From Nitrosopumilus sp. UBA526 (lineage in GTDB: Archaea > Thermoproteota > Nitrososphaeria > Nitrososphaerales > Nitrosopumilaceae): 64,000 bases of DNA. Shown one piece after another: positions 8,589-16,613 of the stretch. Both the position numbers and the translations under genes were made by a program. The stretch is from contig DAXZ01000053.1 in the NCBI GenBank assembly GCA_002506665.1, positions 1 through 64,000 of the forward strand. Reading direction: 5' to 3'. The notes beneath the pieces are model-generated. The model was not told the origin of the DNA and searched no databases. It was given only the letters and a program-made list of their open reading frames with translations. Numbering within the stretch: the stretch's first letter is position 1; each line of letters starts with the position of its first letter.

Positions 8589-10655
8589 ATGGCAACAGAA
8601 TCCCTTGACTTTGGTGCTATTGCCGCATGGCTTGTCTGGATACTGCCATTTGCTGCCGCACTAATAATGCCAGGCATTGGCAAGTTATCAAAGAACGCAA
8701 CTGGATTTGTTGCAGTAGGATTTGCCCTGATGAGTGCACTGTCGGCAGTATCACTGCTTCCGGTGGCACTTGAGGCACACGAGATTCATGACCAAATAAT
8801 GTGGATTGACTCTATAGGAATCAAGGCCGGAGTCCTTGCAGACCCGCTCTCGATAATCATGGCAAATGTTGTTGGCTGGATATCATTTCTGATAATGATT
8901 TACAGTACGGGTTACATGAAAGGTGAGAGGGACATCACGCGATTCTGGTTTTGGATGTTGTTTTTCATTGGCTCAATGCAGCTCATAGTGATGTCTGATA
9001 ACTTGTTGCAGGTATTCTTTGGCTGGGAGGGTGTCGGACTTGCATCGTATGCCCTTGTCAGCTTTTGGTATAGAGACAAAAGAAAAGACCATGTCGGCAC
9101 CAGGGGACGTACGGTTCTTGGAATGCTTGACTATTATGCACCAACACATGCCGGAATGAAGGCATTCATCATGACCAAGGTGGGAGACGTTATGATGATT
9201 GCAGGCATGTTATTGATATTTTTGTTTGCAGGTACGTTTGGATTTAGAGAACTGCTCGACAATACTGACTGGGCTACCACAATGGCTGCCCAGGGACTGT
9301 TAGTACCTGCGTTTGTATTGCTCTTTGGCGGGGCTCTTGGCAAATCCGCGCAGTTCCCGCTAAACGAGTGGCTACTAGAGGCAATGACTGGACCTACTGC
9401 CGTATCTGCACTGATTCATGCTGCAACGATGGTCAAGGCCGGTGTATTTCTGGTTGCAAGGATTGGCCCCATAGTATTTGCACTGGGGGCTGCCGGAATC
9501 ATGACTGACCAGTTCTTTGAGATTATCGCATGGGTTGGCGCAATTACTGCGCTATTACTTGCAACACAGGGAATGGTCAATCCTGAGATCAAAAAGGTAC
9601 TTGCATATTCCACGGGGTCTCAGATAGGATACATGATGATGGCGCTAGGTGTTGCAGGACTGTCTTACCAATACATTGATGGCTATACTGCAGGGTTTTA
9701 TCATCTGATATCGCATGCAATGTTCAAGGCATCGCTATTCATGGCGGCAGGCTCGCTGTTACACGTTGTAGGTTCTAGATTCATGACTGACATGGGTGGC
9801 TTGAGACGGCACATGAGAAAGACCTTTGCATTCATGTGGGCTGCCGGTCTTGGACTGATGGGTGCTCCATTTATCACGACAGGTTTTTGGAGCAAGGATG
9901 CAGTATTTGCCGCAGTATACGAGTCTGGAAATGAGTGGGCAATTCCGCTATACATCATTGCAGTTCTTACTGCCGTAATCACTGCGTTTTACACAACAAG
10001 GATGCTGGGAATGGTCTTCTTTGGAGATAAAAGCAGACATATTCAAAAGATGGAAGAGCAAGGACATTACATTCATGAAGCACCGTTATCCATGTGGATG
10101 CCATACGGAATTCTCGCAGTCCTGACAATAGGCATAGGCATAATAGGTCTGTCTGCAGAAGAGGGACTGCATCATTTGTTTACTGAATATCTAGGCAACT
10201 ACTTTGGAATTCATATCGCGCATGTAACTGCCGAACCCTCAATGCTGCCTGGATTCCTGCAAGGCCTCAATCCAGTTGCGCTCGGGTCATCTCTTGTGGC
10301 GTTTGCAACCGGCATCGGACTGGGCTATATCTTTTATATCGGAAGGTGGGTGGATCCTGCAAAGTTTGTCAACTCGAATATTCTATTCTACTCTATACAC
10401 AAAGTTCTCTTAAACCGGTGGTATCTTAACGCCATAATTTATTGGTGTTTTGTAGTAGCTCCCCTGTGGCTGGCAAGGGCGGTATCTCGATACTTTGAAA
10501 AGACTGTTATTGATTACGGCATGAATACCGGAGTCCAAAAGGCAGTCAGTTGGGGAGCCCGAGTCGTACAGGGGACACAGACAGGCATCTCACAGACGTA
10601 TCTATTCGTATTTGGAGCAGGACTGTTGTTTGTAGTTCTGATATTGCTGATATAG
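8589..10655 (+). CDS. nuoL: Complex I antiporter-like subunit L
   Basis: The longest antiporter-like subunit, 688 aa, whose C-terminal extension (about 560-688) includes the lateral helix and final membrane anchor. The core shows the helix-7 Lys in GKSAQFPLNEWL, followed by EAMTGPTAVSALIHAATMV, which is characteristic of NuoL. The helix-5 Glu is in FFGWEGVGLASYALV. It starts one base after nuoM, and the stop is followed by a G/A-rich stretch before nuoN. Confidence 0.93.
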   Translation: MATESLDFGAIAAWLVWILPFAAALIMPGIGKLSKNATGFVAVGFALMSALSAVSLLPVALEAHEIHDQIMWIDSIGIKAGVLADPLSIIMANVVGWISFLIMIYSTGYMKGERDITRFWFWMLFFIGSMQLIVMSDNLLQVFFGWEGVGLASYALVSFWYRDKRKDHVGTRGRTVLGMLDYYAPTHAGMKAFIMTKVGDVMMIAGMLLIFLFAGTFGFRELLDNTDWATTMAAQGLLVPAFVLLFGGALGKSAQFPLNEWLLEAMTGPTAVSALIHAATMVKAGVFLVARIGPIVFALGAAGIMTDQFFEIIAWVGAITALLLATQGMVNPEIKKVLAYSTGSQIGYMMMALGVAGLSYQYIDGYTAGFYHLISHAMFKASLFMAAGSLLHVVGSRFMTDMGGLRRHMRKTFAFMWAAGLGLMGAPFITTGFWSKDAVFAAVYESGNEWAIPLYIIAVLTAVITAFYTTRMLGMVFFGDKSRHIQKMEEQGHYIHEAPLSMWMPYGILAVLTIGIGIIGLSAEEGLHHLFTEYLGNYFGIHIAHVTAEPSMLPGFLQGLNPVALGSSLVAFATGIGLGYIFYIGRWVDPAKFVNSNILFYSIHKVLLNRWYLNAIIYWCFVVAPLWLARAVSRYFEKTVIDYGMNTGVQKAVSWGARVVQGTQTGISQTYLFVFGAGLLFVVLILLI

Positions 10656-10665
10656 GTGAGATGGT

Positions 10666-12138
10666 ATGATAGAGATTACATCTACTCCTTTGGTTTTAAT
10701 TGCGATACTGGGAACTGTCGGCATTATTCTTCCAATACTGAGCATTGCAAGAAAGGAGCAGGGCTCAAACTTGTTTTATGCCATAATTGCATTTGCCGCC
10801 CTGATATTGTCTATTGGCTATGTCGGGTATCAGTTTTATGCGGAAAACGTTGCCACATCTGTGCTCTTTTCAGAAGACGTACTAGTAGATGATTCGTTTG
10901 GAGGATTCTTTGCAATTGCAATGCTGCTAGTTGCAATTTTCACAACTGTCGGCTCTTTTAACTATATGCGAAAGCAAAACTCGCCGGCAGTCTACTATTC
11001 CCTGATACTGCTTGCAACAATAGGAATGGTTCTTGTTGCATACTCTACAGACCTGATAATGCTCTTTGTTGCATGGGAGCTGATGAGCATTCCAACATAC
11101 ATCCTGGTAGGCTATATGAAGAAAAATCCCAGCTCAAATGAGGCGGCTCTGAAATATTTCCTGTTTGGCGCACTATCTTCTGCAATCATAGTTTATGGCA
11201 TCTCAATTGCATACGGACTGACTGGCTCTACAAACATCGGGGAGGTTATTCAAGGGTATGCAACACTTGACCCCTCATTACTGCCACTTGGATTACTCTC
11301 TGTTGGGCTGTTTATTGCAGGATTTGGATTCAAGATGGGGCTCGTACCTTTCCATCAGTGGCTTCCTGATACCTATGAGGGGGCTCCACCTACAATTACT
11401 GCACTGCTAGCGGCTGCCACCAAAAAGGCGGGATTTGCCGCAACAATCCGAGTTGTAGTTCTTGGGATGGTGGTATTAAATATCGACTGGACACTGGCAC
11501 TTGGAATACTTGCAGTCATGACCATGACTATTGGTAACGTTGCAGCAATCATGCAAAAGAGCATCACTAGGATGCTGGCATACTCGAGTATCGCGCATGC
11601 CGGTTACATCTTGATCGGCCTTGCAGTTGCACCGCACAGCTCACTCGGACTTCAAGGCTCGCTGTACCAGATTATGAATCATGCCGTGATGAAGGGGGCC
11701 GCCTTTATTGCGATTGCAGGCATAGTCACCACTCTTGGTGTAACTCACATTGAGAAACTAAAGGGGCTTGGAAGACGAATGCCAATAACTGCATTAGGCC
11801 TAGTCATTGCCCTCTTTGCACTAGCAGGTGTGCCTCCACTTTCTGGATTTTGGAGCAAGATGATGCTCTTTGGAAGTGCCTTGGATGCGGGTTCTGCACT
11901 GTGGTGGGCACCCTGGCTTGCAATTGCCGGCGTCCTAAACAGTGCGCTATCCCTTGCATACTATGGCTGGATTACAAGAAAGATGTACTTTGAGGGAGAG
12001 ACAGAAAAGAGAGTTGCAGAGCCAAAGTCTATAATTGCTGTAATGATATTCTCAACCATATTCCTTGTAGGATTTGGTGTCTATCCAGAACCACTCTTAA
12101 AGTTTGTCGAGTTTGCAACACCTGTAATCATGCCTTAA
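10666..12138 (+). CDS. nuoN: Complex I antiporter-like subunit N
   Basis: Third antiporter-like subunit, 490 aa, last gene of the operon. The family helix-5 Glu is in LFVAWELMSIPTYILVG and the helix-7 Lys in FKMGLVPFHQWLPDTYEGAPP. A GGTGAG ribosome-binding-like stretch at 10655-10660 precedes ATG codons at 10661 and 10666; the latter is in the NuoN frame. Its 3' end overlaps the convergent polyprenyl synthase gene by 11 bases. Confidence 0.93.
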   Translation: MIEITSTPLVLIAILGTVGIILPILSIARKEQGSNLFYAIIAFAALILSIGYVGYQFYAENVATSVLFSEDVLVDDSFGGFFAIAMLLVAIFTTVGSFNYMRKQNSPAVYYSLILLATIGMVLVAYSTDLIMLFVAWELMSIPTYILVGYMKKNPSSNEAALKYFLFGALSSAIIVYGISIAYGLTGSTNIGEVIQGYATLDPSLLPLGLLSVGLFIAGFGFKMGLVPFHQWLPDTYEGAPPTITALLAAATKKAGFAATIRVVVLGMVVLNIDWTLALGILAVMTMTIGNVAAIMQKSITRMLAYSSIAHAGYILIGLAVAPHSSLGLQGSLYQIMNHAVMKGAAFIAIAGIVTTLGVTHIEKLKGLGRRMPITALGLVIALFALAGVPPLSGFWSKMMLFGSALDAGSALWWAPWLAIAGVLNSALSLAYYGWITRKMYFEGETEKRVAEPKSIIAVMIFSTIFLVGFGVYPEPLLKFVEFATPVIMP

Positions 12139-12979
12139 ACGAGGCAAACTGAATCAAACCATCCAGGCTTGTCTTTGCATCATTGTCTGGAACCTTTCTT
12201 AATCCCATTCTTGCTTTTTCTGAATACTCTTGTAACAATTCCTCCATCTTGTCAAAGACATCCCTTGGGTCAGAACTCTTTTTGATTAACAGATTAAACA
12301 GCTTGTCCTCGTTCTTCCAGTCTAGCAGGTCATCTCTTATCTGGTATGCTATCCCAATGTTTTTTCCATACTCTGTTAGCGCCTCAATCTGTTCTTCTGT
12401 TCCATTTGCAAGAATTGCGCCCATCCTTGCAGCAACCTCAAATGCAGTAGCAGTCTTGTATCCGATTACTTTGAGATAGTCATCAAATGTTACATCTTCA
12501 CTTGTCTCCAGTCTTCCTTCAATCATCTCCCCTTCACTCATAAGCATGGCCGTTGTGGCCAAGTCCTTTGTAATTCTGGCATTGTCTAGTCTTGATGAGA
12601 TTGCAAGAATCAGTCCAAGCACAAAATCACCAGTCAGTACACTTGTGTTGTATCCATACCTCACATGAAACGGGTCTTTGTGTCGTCTCATTGTCTCATT
12701 GTCTATTATATCATCATGTATTATTGACTCCATGTGCAAAAACTCTACAGCACACGATGCCGCAAGTACGTTCTCATCAATCTTGCCTACACTCTCTGCT
12801 GCCAAATTCAGAATTATTGGCCTGATTCTCTTGCCCCCATCCAAGGAATACCTTAGCGGCTCGATAAACTCGGACTCGGAATATACTGACAGTTCTGATT
12901 CTAGCGCCTCGTTTATTCTCTGAATGTACTTTCCACAGGTCTTTACTAGGGGATTTATCTCGATATTCTTCCTGTCCAA
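12128..12979 (-). CDS. Polyprenyl (geranylgeranyl-type) diphosphate synthase
   Basis: Makes long-chain isoprenoid diphosphates by successive addition of isopentenyl diphosphate, for archaeal lipids or the quinone side chain. From the TTG at 12979 it is 283 aa. The family motifs are GGKRIRP at 48-54, the first Asp-rich motif DDIID at 89-93, Gly-Asp of LTGDFV near 117, the Lys of GYKTA near 175, and the second Asp-rich motif DDLLD at 216-220. An open frame continues upstream but runs through the tRNA-Glu gene and is not coding. A box A-like TTTATTTAC at about 13010-13018 sits between the tRNA and the start; TTG at 12994 is the alternative. The residues before the first DDxxD suggest a GGPP or longer product, but chain length cannot be fixed by eye. 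Confidence 0.88.
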   Translation of the reverse strand: MDRKNIEINPLVKTCGKYIQRINEALESELSVYSESEFIEPLRYSLDGGKRIRPIILNLAAESVGKIDENVLAASCAVEFLHMESIIHDDIIDNETMRRHKDPFHVRYGYNTSVLTGDFVLGLILAISSRLDNARITKDLATTAMLMSEGEMIEGRLETSEDVTFDDYLKVIGYKTATAFEVAARMGAILANGTEEQIEALTEYGKNIGIAYQIRDDLLDWKNEDKLFNLLIKKSSDPRDVFDKMEELLQEYSEKARMGLRKVPDNDAKTSLDGLIQFASFKA

Positions 12980-13021
12980 GATGGGCCTGATCAAAAAACT
13001 TTGTCCAAAGTAAATAAACCT

Positions 13022-13115
13022 TGGTGCTCCAGCCGGGACTTTCATCATGTGATTTTGAACCCGGGATCTTTGCCTTGAAAGGGCAAAATGCTTGACCGGT
13101 CTACACCACTGGAAC
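13022..13115 (-). tRNA. trnE: tRNA-Glu (anticodon UUC) with a 15-nt intron in the T loop
   Basis: Read on the minus strand from 13115. The acceptor 5' arm GTTCCAG pairs with CTGGAGC, with one G-U pair. A73 and an encoded CCA end the gene at 13022. The D arm is GTGT/GCAT. The anticodon stem TTGCC/GGCAA holds the loop CTTTCAA, so the anticodon is UUC. The T stem CCGGG/CCCGG is interrupted in the loop after TTCAAA. Removing 15 nt (13039-13053) restores the loop TTCAAAT. A box A-like element about 28 bases upstream (near 13143) fits a tRNA promoter. All arms pair well, so this is probably functional. Confidence 0.9.
13039..13053 (-). other. tRNA-Glu intron at T-loop position 59/60
   Basis: The 15-nt insert fits the archaeal bulge-helix-bulge rule. 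On the transcript strand the T stem (CCGGG) runs into a 4-bp helix TTCA/TGAA. There is a 3-nt bulge AAA on the 5' side and a 3-nt bulge AGT on the 3' side. Cutting after the second base of each bulge removes exactly 15 nt and leaves a 7-nt T loop. The internal hairpin of the intron is very short (TC/GA with loop ACAT). Confidence 0.85.
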
Positions 13116-13188
13116 CCATAAAAATTCTGTATTATGACCATAAAATCTTTTGTAAAGATTTTTTTATTGGTATAATTGGAGTCAGGTC

Positions 13189-13821
13189 ATGAACATAATT
13201 AAAAAGATTGACGAGATGATCGAAGAGAGGAGCTTGCTAAAACACCCATTTTACCAAATGTGGTCTGATGGAAAACTAGTACAAGAGTCACTTGCTGGTT
13301 ACTCGAAAGAATACTTTCAGCTTGTAAAGGCAGTACCATCTTTTATGAGTAAAATCATTGCCCAGTCCCCAGAATCTGTAACTGCCGAGTTGGTTGCAAA
13401 CCAGCAAGAAGAGTCTGATCATATAAAACCCTGGATTGTCTTTGCCTCTGAGCTTGGAATAGATAGAGAGGAGCTAGAATCGTATTGTGGAACTGCAAAA
13501 ACACTAAAGGCAGTATCTGATTTAGCCAAGCTTGTGGATACCTTTGATGGCGGTTCATGTGCAATGTATGCCTTTGAGAAAGAGATCCCAAAAATCAGCC
13601 AAACCAAGCTTGACGGGCTAGCAGAATTTTATGGAATTACAAGCAACAAGGCTACAGAATACTTTGAGCTTCATACAACAGCAGACATTAGACATGCGGC
13701 ATCTTGGCGAAACATCTTGGAGACATCTGCTGCTGACTCGGACTATCTAGTTGAGGTTGCAGGCAAATCAATATCTGCACAAAATTTATTGCTTGATAGC
13801 TGTTATGAAAAATACTGTTAA
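13189..13821 (+). CDS. CADD/TenA/PqqC-like heme-oxygenase-fold protein
   Basis: All-helical protein, 210 aa, of the heme-oxygenase-like superfamily. Candidate metal ligands are His78 (in EESDHIKPW), Glu130 (in MYAFEKEIP), and His162, Asp166 and His169 (in ELHTTADIRHAASW). The E/H/D/H spacing of the last four matches the di-iron oxidase subgroup typified by Chlamydia CADD better than thiaminase TenA, which lacks the DxxH pair. Around the expected first glutamate the sequence is ANQQEE, so that ligand is uncertain. CADD-type proteins are linked to p-aminobenzoate formation; here that is inference. The ATG start follows a divergent spacer shared with the tRNA-Glu promoter. Confidence 0.7.
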   Translation: MNIIKKIDEMIEERSLLKHPFYQMWSDGKLVQESLAGYSKEYFQLVKAVPSFMSKIIAQSPESVTAELVANQQEESDHIKPWIVFASELGIDREELESYCGTAKTLKAVSDLAKLVDTFDGGSCAMYAFEKEIPKISQTKLDGLAEFYGITSNKATEYFELHTTADIRHAASWRNILETSAADSDYLVEVAGKSISAQNLLLDSCYEKYC

Positions 13822-13862
13822 TCTCATAACACTTTATACCCAAGACAAAATTTACCTGTTTA

Positions 13863-13936
13863 GGGCCCGTAACTCAGCTTGGTAGAGTAACCGGCTCATA
13901 ACCGGTGAGCCAAGGGATCGAAGCCCTTCGGGCCCA
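13863..13936 (+). tRNA. tRNA with CAU anticodon (elongator Met or Ile2)
   Basis: A complete cloverleaf is present. The acceptor is GGGCCCG/CGGGCCC with A73, and no CCA is encoded. The D stem is ACTC/GAGT, the anticodon stem ACCGG/CCGGT with loop CTCATAA, and the T stem AAGGG/CCCTT with loop ATCGAAG. G1-C72 and the absence of three consecutive G-C pairs at the loop end of the anticodon stem argue against an initiator. A GGGCCC acceptor is also seen in tRNA-Ile2, where C34 is modified to agmatidine, so the amino acid is not settled. The T loop begins with A instead of the usual T. A box A, CTTTATACC, lies about 29 bases upstream. Confidence 0.9.
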
Positions 13937-14335
13937 CTTGATCTATTTTTGGCTATGAAATCGCAACCACTGTCTTCTCAAATCAAGAAAGAAAGGCCAA
14001 CTGCCAATACCCAACCTAGGGTCTTTGAGGGGGCGCTAGTGTGAGATGAACATTTGTTTTGCGATGATTTTGTATAATCAGTTTGAAAAAGCTCGGCACG
14101 AGCCTAAACAAATACCCATAATATTATGGAATAAATATTATCAATATAGAGAGCCTAAAGGCATAATTTATGTTGGATGAATCTGGAAACTCTGGACTAG
14201 AATCAAAACTTGTTGGAAATGGTTCATCAAATCTTTGGTTTTAACTTGGGATATGATCTCATTGATGAAATATGCCATGTGTTTGGAGGTAAACTGATAC
14301 CAAATATTTTTAAATAAAATAATACATCAACCTTT
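13937..14335 (+). other. A/T-rich gap between the tRNA and the HNH gene, with a possible DUF3800 remnant
   Basis: No intact gene is seen in this 399-base stretch. A short open frame at 14170-14244 encodes MLDESGNSG and then runs off; that opening resembles the catalytic N-terminus of DUF3800 proteins, which are common in mobile elements. In another frame just after it, FGFNLGYDLIDE could be a displaced piece of the same kind of protein. Box A-like TTTTTAAATAAA at about 14308-14319 serves the HNH gene. No repeat of the tRNA 3' end was seen that would mark an attachment site. Confidence 0.4.
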
Positions 14336-15754
14336 ATGGTACACACACCACCGGGCAATTTTGACCGTATTCAGATTCAAAATTCCATGATAAACATATT
14401 GCATAATGACGGAAAAAGCATTGATGATATAGAAAAGCAAAAGAAACAGAAATACAAAGGAGAATCATTACAAATCAAACATCGTAATGAATCAGTCTGG
14501 CATATCACAAGGGAGCTTGCAGATCATGTGGCATCAGACCTGAGAATTAATAGTACTTTCTGGGGTTCAACTAGAAGTTCAGATGAATTTTACAGTATTA
14601 TCAATCAAGAGATTTACAAGCTTGGAAGAAAAAAACAGATCATATACTGGAATAGCTCAAAGCAGTTTGGAGTATTCCGACTAGAGACACGTGTTCATAT
14701 TCCAAAAAGAACTGAGGTCAGTTTTGATCAAAGACCCGAGTCTCAAGATCTAACTATAGATGAATATTCTCTTAAACAGGCATTTGTCTCAATATTGACC
14801 AAAGGCAAGAAAGACAACACATACAAGTTTGCATTGGCAAGGGCGCTATTAGACTATTGCAGTGAAAATGAAAACCATTCTCAAACTCATGAGATCCCAT
14901 ACCGGTATTTATCTGAAAAATTTCTAAAATACTATTGGCACCAAGAATGCAAGTTCAGGATAAAACAAGACTTTCATTCAAAAAAATCTCCAAAGATAAT
15001 CCAAGCTATTCGAGAGGTATTTGATGTTGATAAACCTGGTAACAATGACCCTGGCAATTTTGATTTAATTGATGATACAAAAAAGCATCAGGCTGAAGAA
15101 AAAATACTAAAAACTGTATTTGGTCATGCAAGATCAAAGACATCCATGGTCGTACCCAAATTTCAGAATATCTCAAAGGGAAACAGCGTGGATAAGCGGC
15201 GATTCTTTTATGATTTTAGTGACGATGAACAAAAAATTTACCTAAAGCCTGAGGCCTTTGGCTTTTTTAGGAATAATTATGCTATACTTTCTGGTCTAGT
15301 TTTTGTAGAATGGGCAAAGTATCTAGAAAAGATTAACGATTCACTACCTAGACTCGTAGCAAAGATATATCATGATGAGGTGAATAGAGGGCCACTGACT
15401 GAGTATCAAAAAATCTACTGGGAACACACGTGTGATTGTTTTTACTGTAATGACAAACTAGAGCGTGGTTATATTCATGTAGATCATTTTATTCCATGGT
15501 CATACATATTTGAGGATAGTGCATGGAATCTGGTTTTAGCTTGTCCAAAATGTAATCTGAAAAAAAGTAACTCACTAGCACAAGAGGAATTTTGTGATGA
15601 CTTGGTACAAAGAAACTCCAAATATCAAGACAAGCTTAAAAAACTAAAACAATCTCTGATGATCCTTGATGCAGGTAGAGGCTGGAAGATTGAGATTAAA
15701 AATCATTATACACGCTGCAAAGACTATGGGTTTAGTGACATACAGATGCCATAA
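14336..15754 (+). CDS. HNH endonuclease-domain protein, 472 aa
   Basis: A C-terminal HNH nuclease domain is clear. The zinc knuckles are CFYC at 368-371 and CPKC at 403-406, and between them the catalytic HVDHFIPWS begins at 381, followed by the AWNLVLACPKCN segment with the conserved Asn. The N-terminal 340 residues are unrecognised, basic and mixed in charge, and could form a DNA-binding or target-recognition part as in type IV restriction or mobile-element nucleases. The gene is visibly more A/T-rich and lysine-rich than its neighbours, suggesting acquisition by transfer. It stands alone next to a tRNA gene; no methyltransferase is adjacent. ATG start with a box A about 23 bases upstream. 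Confidence 0.75.
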   Translation: MVHTPPGNFDRIQIQNSMINILHNDGKSIDDIEKQKKQKYKGESLQIKHRNESVWHITRELADHVASDLRINSTFWGSTRSSDEFYSIINQEIYKLGRKKQIIYWNSSKQFGVFRLETRVHIPKRTEVSFDQRPESQDLTIDEYSLKQAFVSILTKGKKDNTYKFALARALLDYCSENENHSQTHEIPYRYLSEKFLKYYWHQECKFRIKQDFHSKKSPKIIQAIREVFDVDKPGNNDPGNFDLIDDTKKHQAEEKILKTVFGHARSKTSMVVPKFQNISKGNSVDKRRFFYDFSDDEQKIYLKPEAFGFFRNNYAILSGLVFVEWAKYLEKINDSLPRLVAKIYHDEVNRGPLTEYQKIYWEHTCDCFYCNDKLERGYIHVDHFIPWSYIFEDSAWNLVLACPKCNLKKSNSLAQEEFCDDLVQRNSKYQDKLKKLKQSLMILDAGRGWKIEIKNHYTRCKDYGFSDIQMP

Positions 15755-15777
15755 GAGAATATATGATTACTCACACG

Positions 15778-16195
15778 AAAAGCCAGATTATAACCAATTT
15801 CAACCAAAAGTTAAACCAAAATGATCAGAAAGACACTTTAACTCCGATTATGTGTTTACATTATGGTAAAAGTTTTTTACGTAGACAACTCCAGAAAATA
15901 TGACCCTTTGATATACAAGTCCGATATGCCACTGACGGATGAAGAATTGGATGAAGACCTGAATGACGAATTGAATGAAGACTCGGATGCTAAAGACTAG
16001 ATACATGATTTTTCAAAAATCACTCTGATCAGCATATCCATGATCTCATTTTTCATATCATCACTAAATTTGTTTTTTCTGATATTTGGGATCAGACACG
16101 GCAGGTATACTCCGGGAAATGATGTCCATTCCTCGTTAATGCACTTGATATGTGCAGACTGGCTCATCAGCTCCTGCATCTCATCTTTCCCATCA
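15778..16195. repeat. 418-bp tandem duplication, copy 1
   Basis: This segment repeats at 16196-16613 with the same length and no gaps seen. About 13 mismatches are counted by eye, so roughly 97% identity. Each copy holds a 45-codon plus-strand frame and the last 66 codons or so of the HD-domain dNTPase on the minus strand. The motif AAAAGCCAGAT occurs at all three boundaries (15778, 16196 and within 16614-16625), which suggests the duplication arose by recombination at this short homology. Confidence 0.92.
15863..16000 (+). CDS. Small acidic protein, 45 aa (copy 1)
   Basis: ATG-to-TAG frame whose peptide begins MVKVFYVDNSRKYDPL and ends in a strongly acidic tail built on E-L-D/N-E-D repeats. 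The same frame is kept intact in copy 2 (16281-16418). Four residue differences separate the copies (V2G, Y6F, D33N and N41I by eye). Its function is unknown. It overlaps the 3' end of the minus-strand dNTPase copy by four bases. Confidence 0.4.
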   Translation: MVKVFYVDNSRKYDPLIYKSDMPLTDEELDEDLNDELNEDSDAKD

Positions 16196-16215
16196 AAAAG
16201 CCAGATTATAACCAA
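15997..16215 (-). pseudogene. Truncated 3' copy of the HD-domain dNTPase gene
   Basis: This 72-codon frame repeats the C-terminal end of the dNTPase at 16415-17923: from WLFDGKDEMQELMSQSA to the stop, only two residue changes are seen. It is part of copy 1 of the 418-bp duplication. It lacks the HD domain, so it cannot be an enzyme. Whether a short product is made is unknown. Confidence 0.85.
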
Positions 16216-16613
16216 TTTTAACCAAAAGTTAAACCAAAATGATCAGAAAGACACTTTAACTCCGACTATGTGTTTACATTATGGGAAAAGTTTTTTTCGT
16301 AGACAACTCCAGAAAATATGACCCCTTGATATACAAGTCCGATATGCCACTGACGGATGAAGAATTGAATGAAGACTTGAATGACGAATTGATTGAAGAC
16401 TCGGATGCTAAAGACTAGATACGTGATTTTTCAAAAATCACTCTGATCAGCATATCCATGATCTCATTTTTCATATCATCACTAAATTTGTTTTTTCTGA
16501 TATTTGGGATCAGACACGGCAGGTATACTCCTGGAAATGATGTCCATTCCTCGTTAATACACTTGATATATGCCGACTGGCTCATCAGCTCCTGCATCTC
16601 ATCTTTCCCATCA
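16196..16613. repeat. 418-bp tandem duplication, copy 2
   Basis: The partner of 15778-16195. This copy contains the authentic 3' end of the dNTPase gene and the second 45-codon frame. It is followed by a third AAAAGCCAGAT motif, beyond which the dNTPase gene continues as single-copy sequence. Confidence 0.92.
16281..16418 (+). CDS. Small acidic protein, 45 aa (copy 2)
   Basis: Duplicate of the frame at 15863-16000, beginning MGKVFFVDNSRKYDPL with the same acidic tail. Its stop overlaps the stop of the convergent dNTPase gene by four bases. Both copies remain open, but the short length and recent duplication give little power to prove coding. Confidence 0.4.
   Translation: MGKVFFVDNSRKYDPLIYKSDMPLTDEELNEDLNDELIEDSDAKD

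Noticed and set aside
12980..13141. N-terminal extension of the polyprenyl synthase frame to 13141
   Set aside because: This stretch coincides exactly with the tRNA-Glu gene; the frame is open there by chance, and the family homology begins after 12980.
14170..14244. 24-aa frame as a real gene
   Set aside because: Too short and broken; only the first nine residues resemble DUF3800, so it is mentioned as a possible remnant only.
13863..15800. Integrated element bounded by a repeat of the tRNA 3' end
   Set aside because: No second copy of the tRNA 3' sequence was seen after the HNH gene, so attachment sites cannot be shown.
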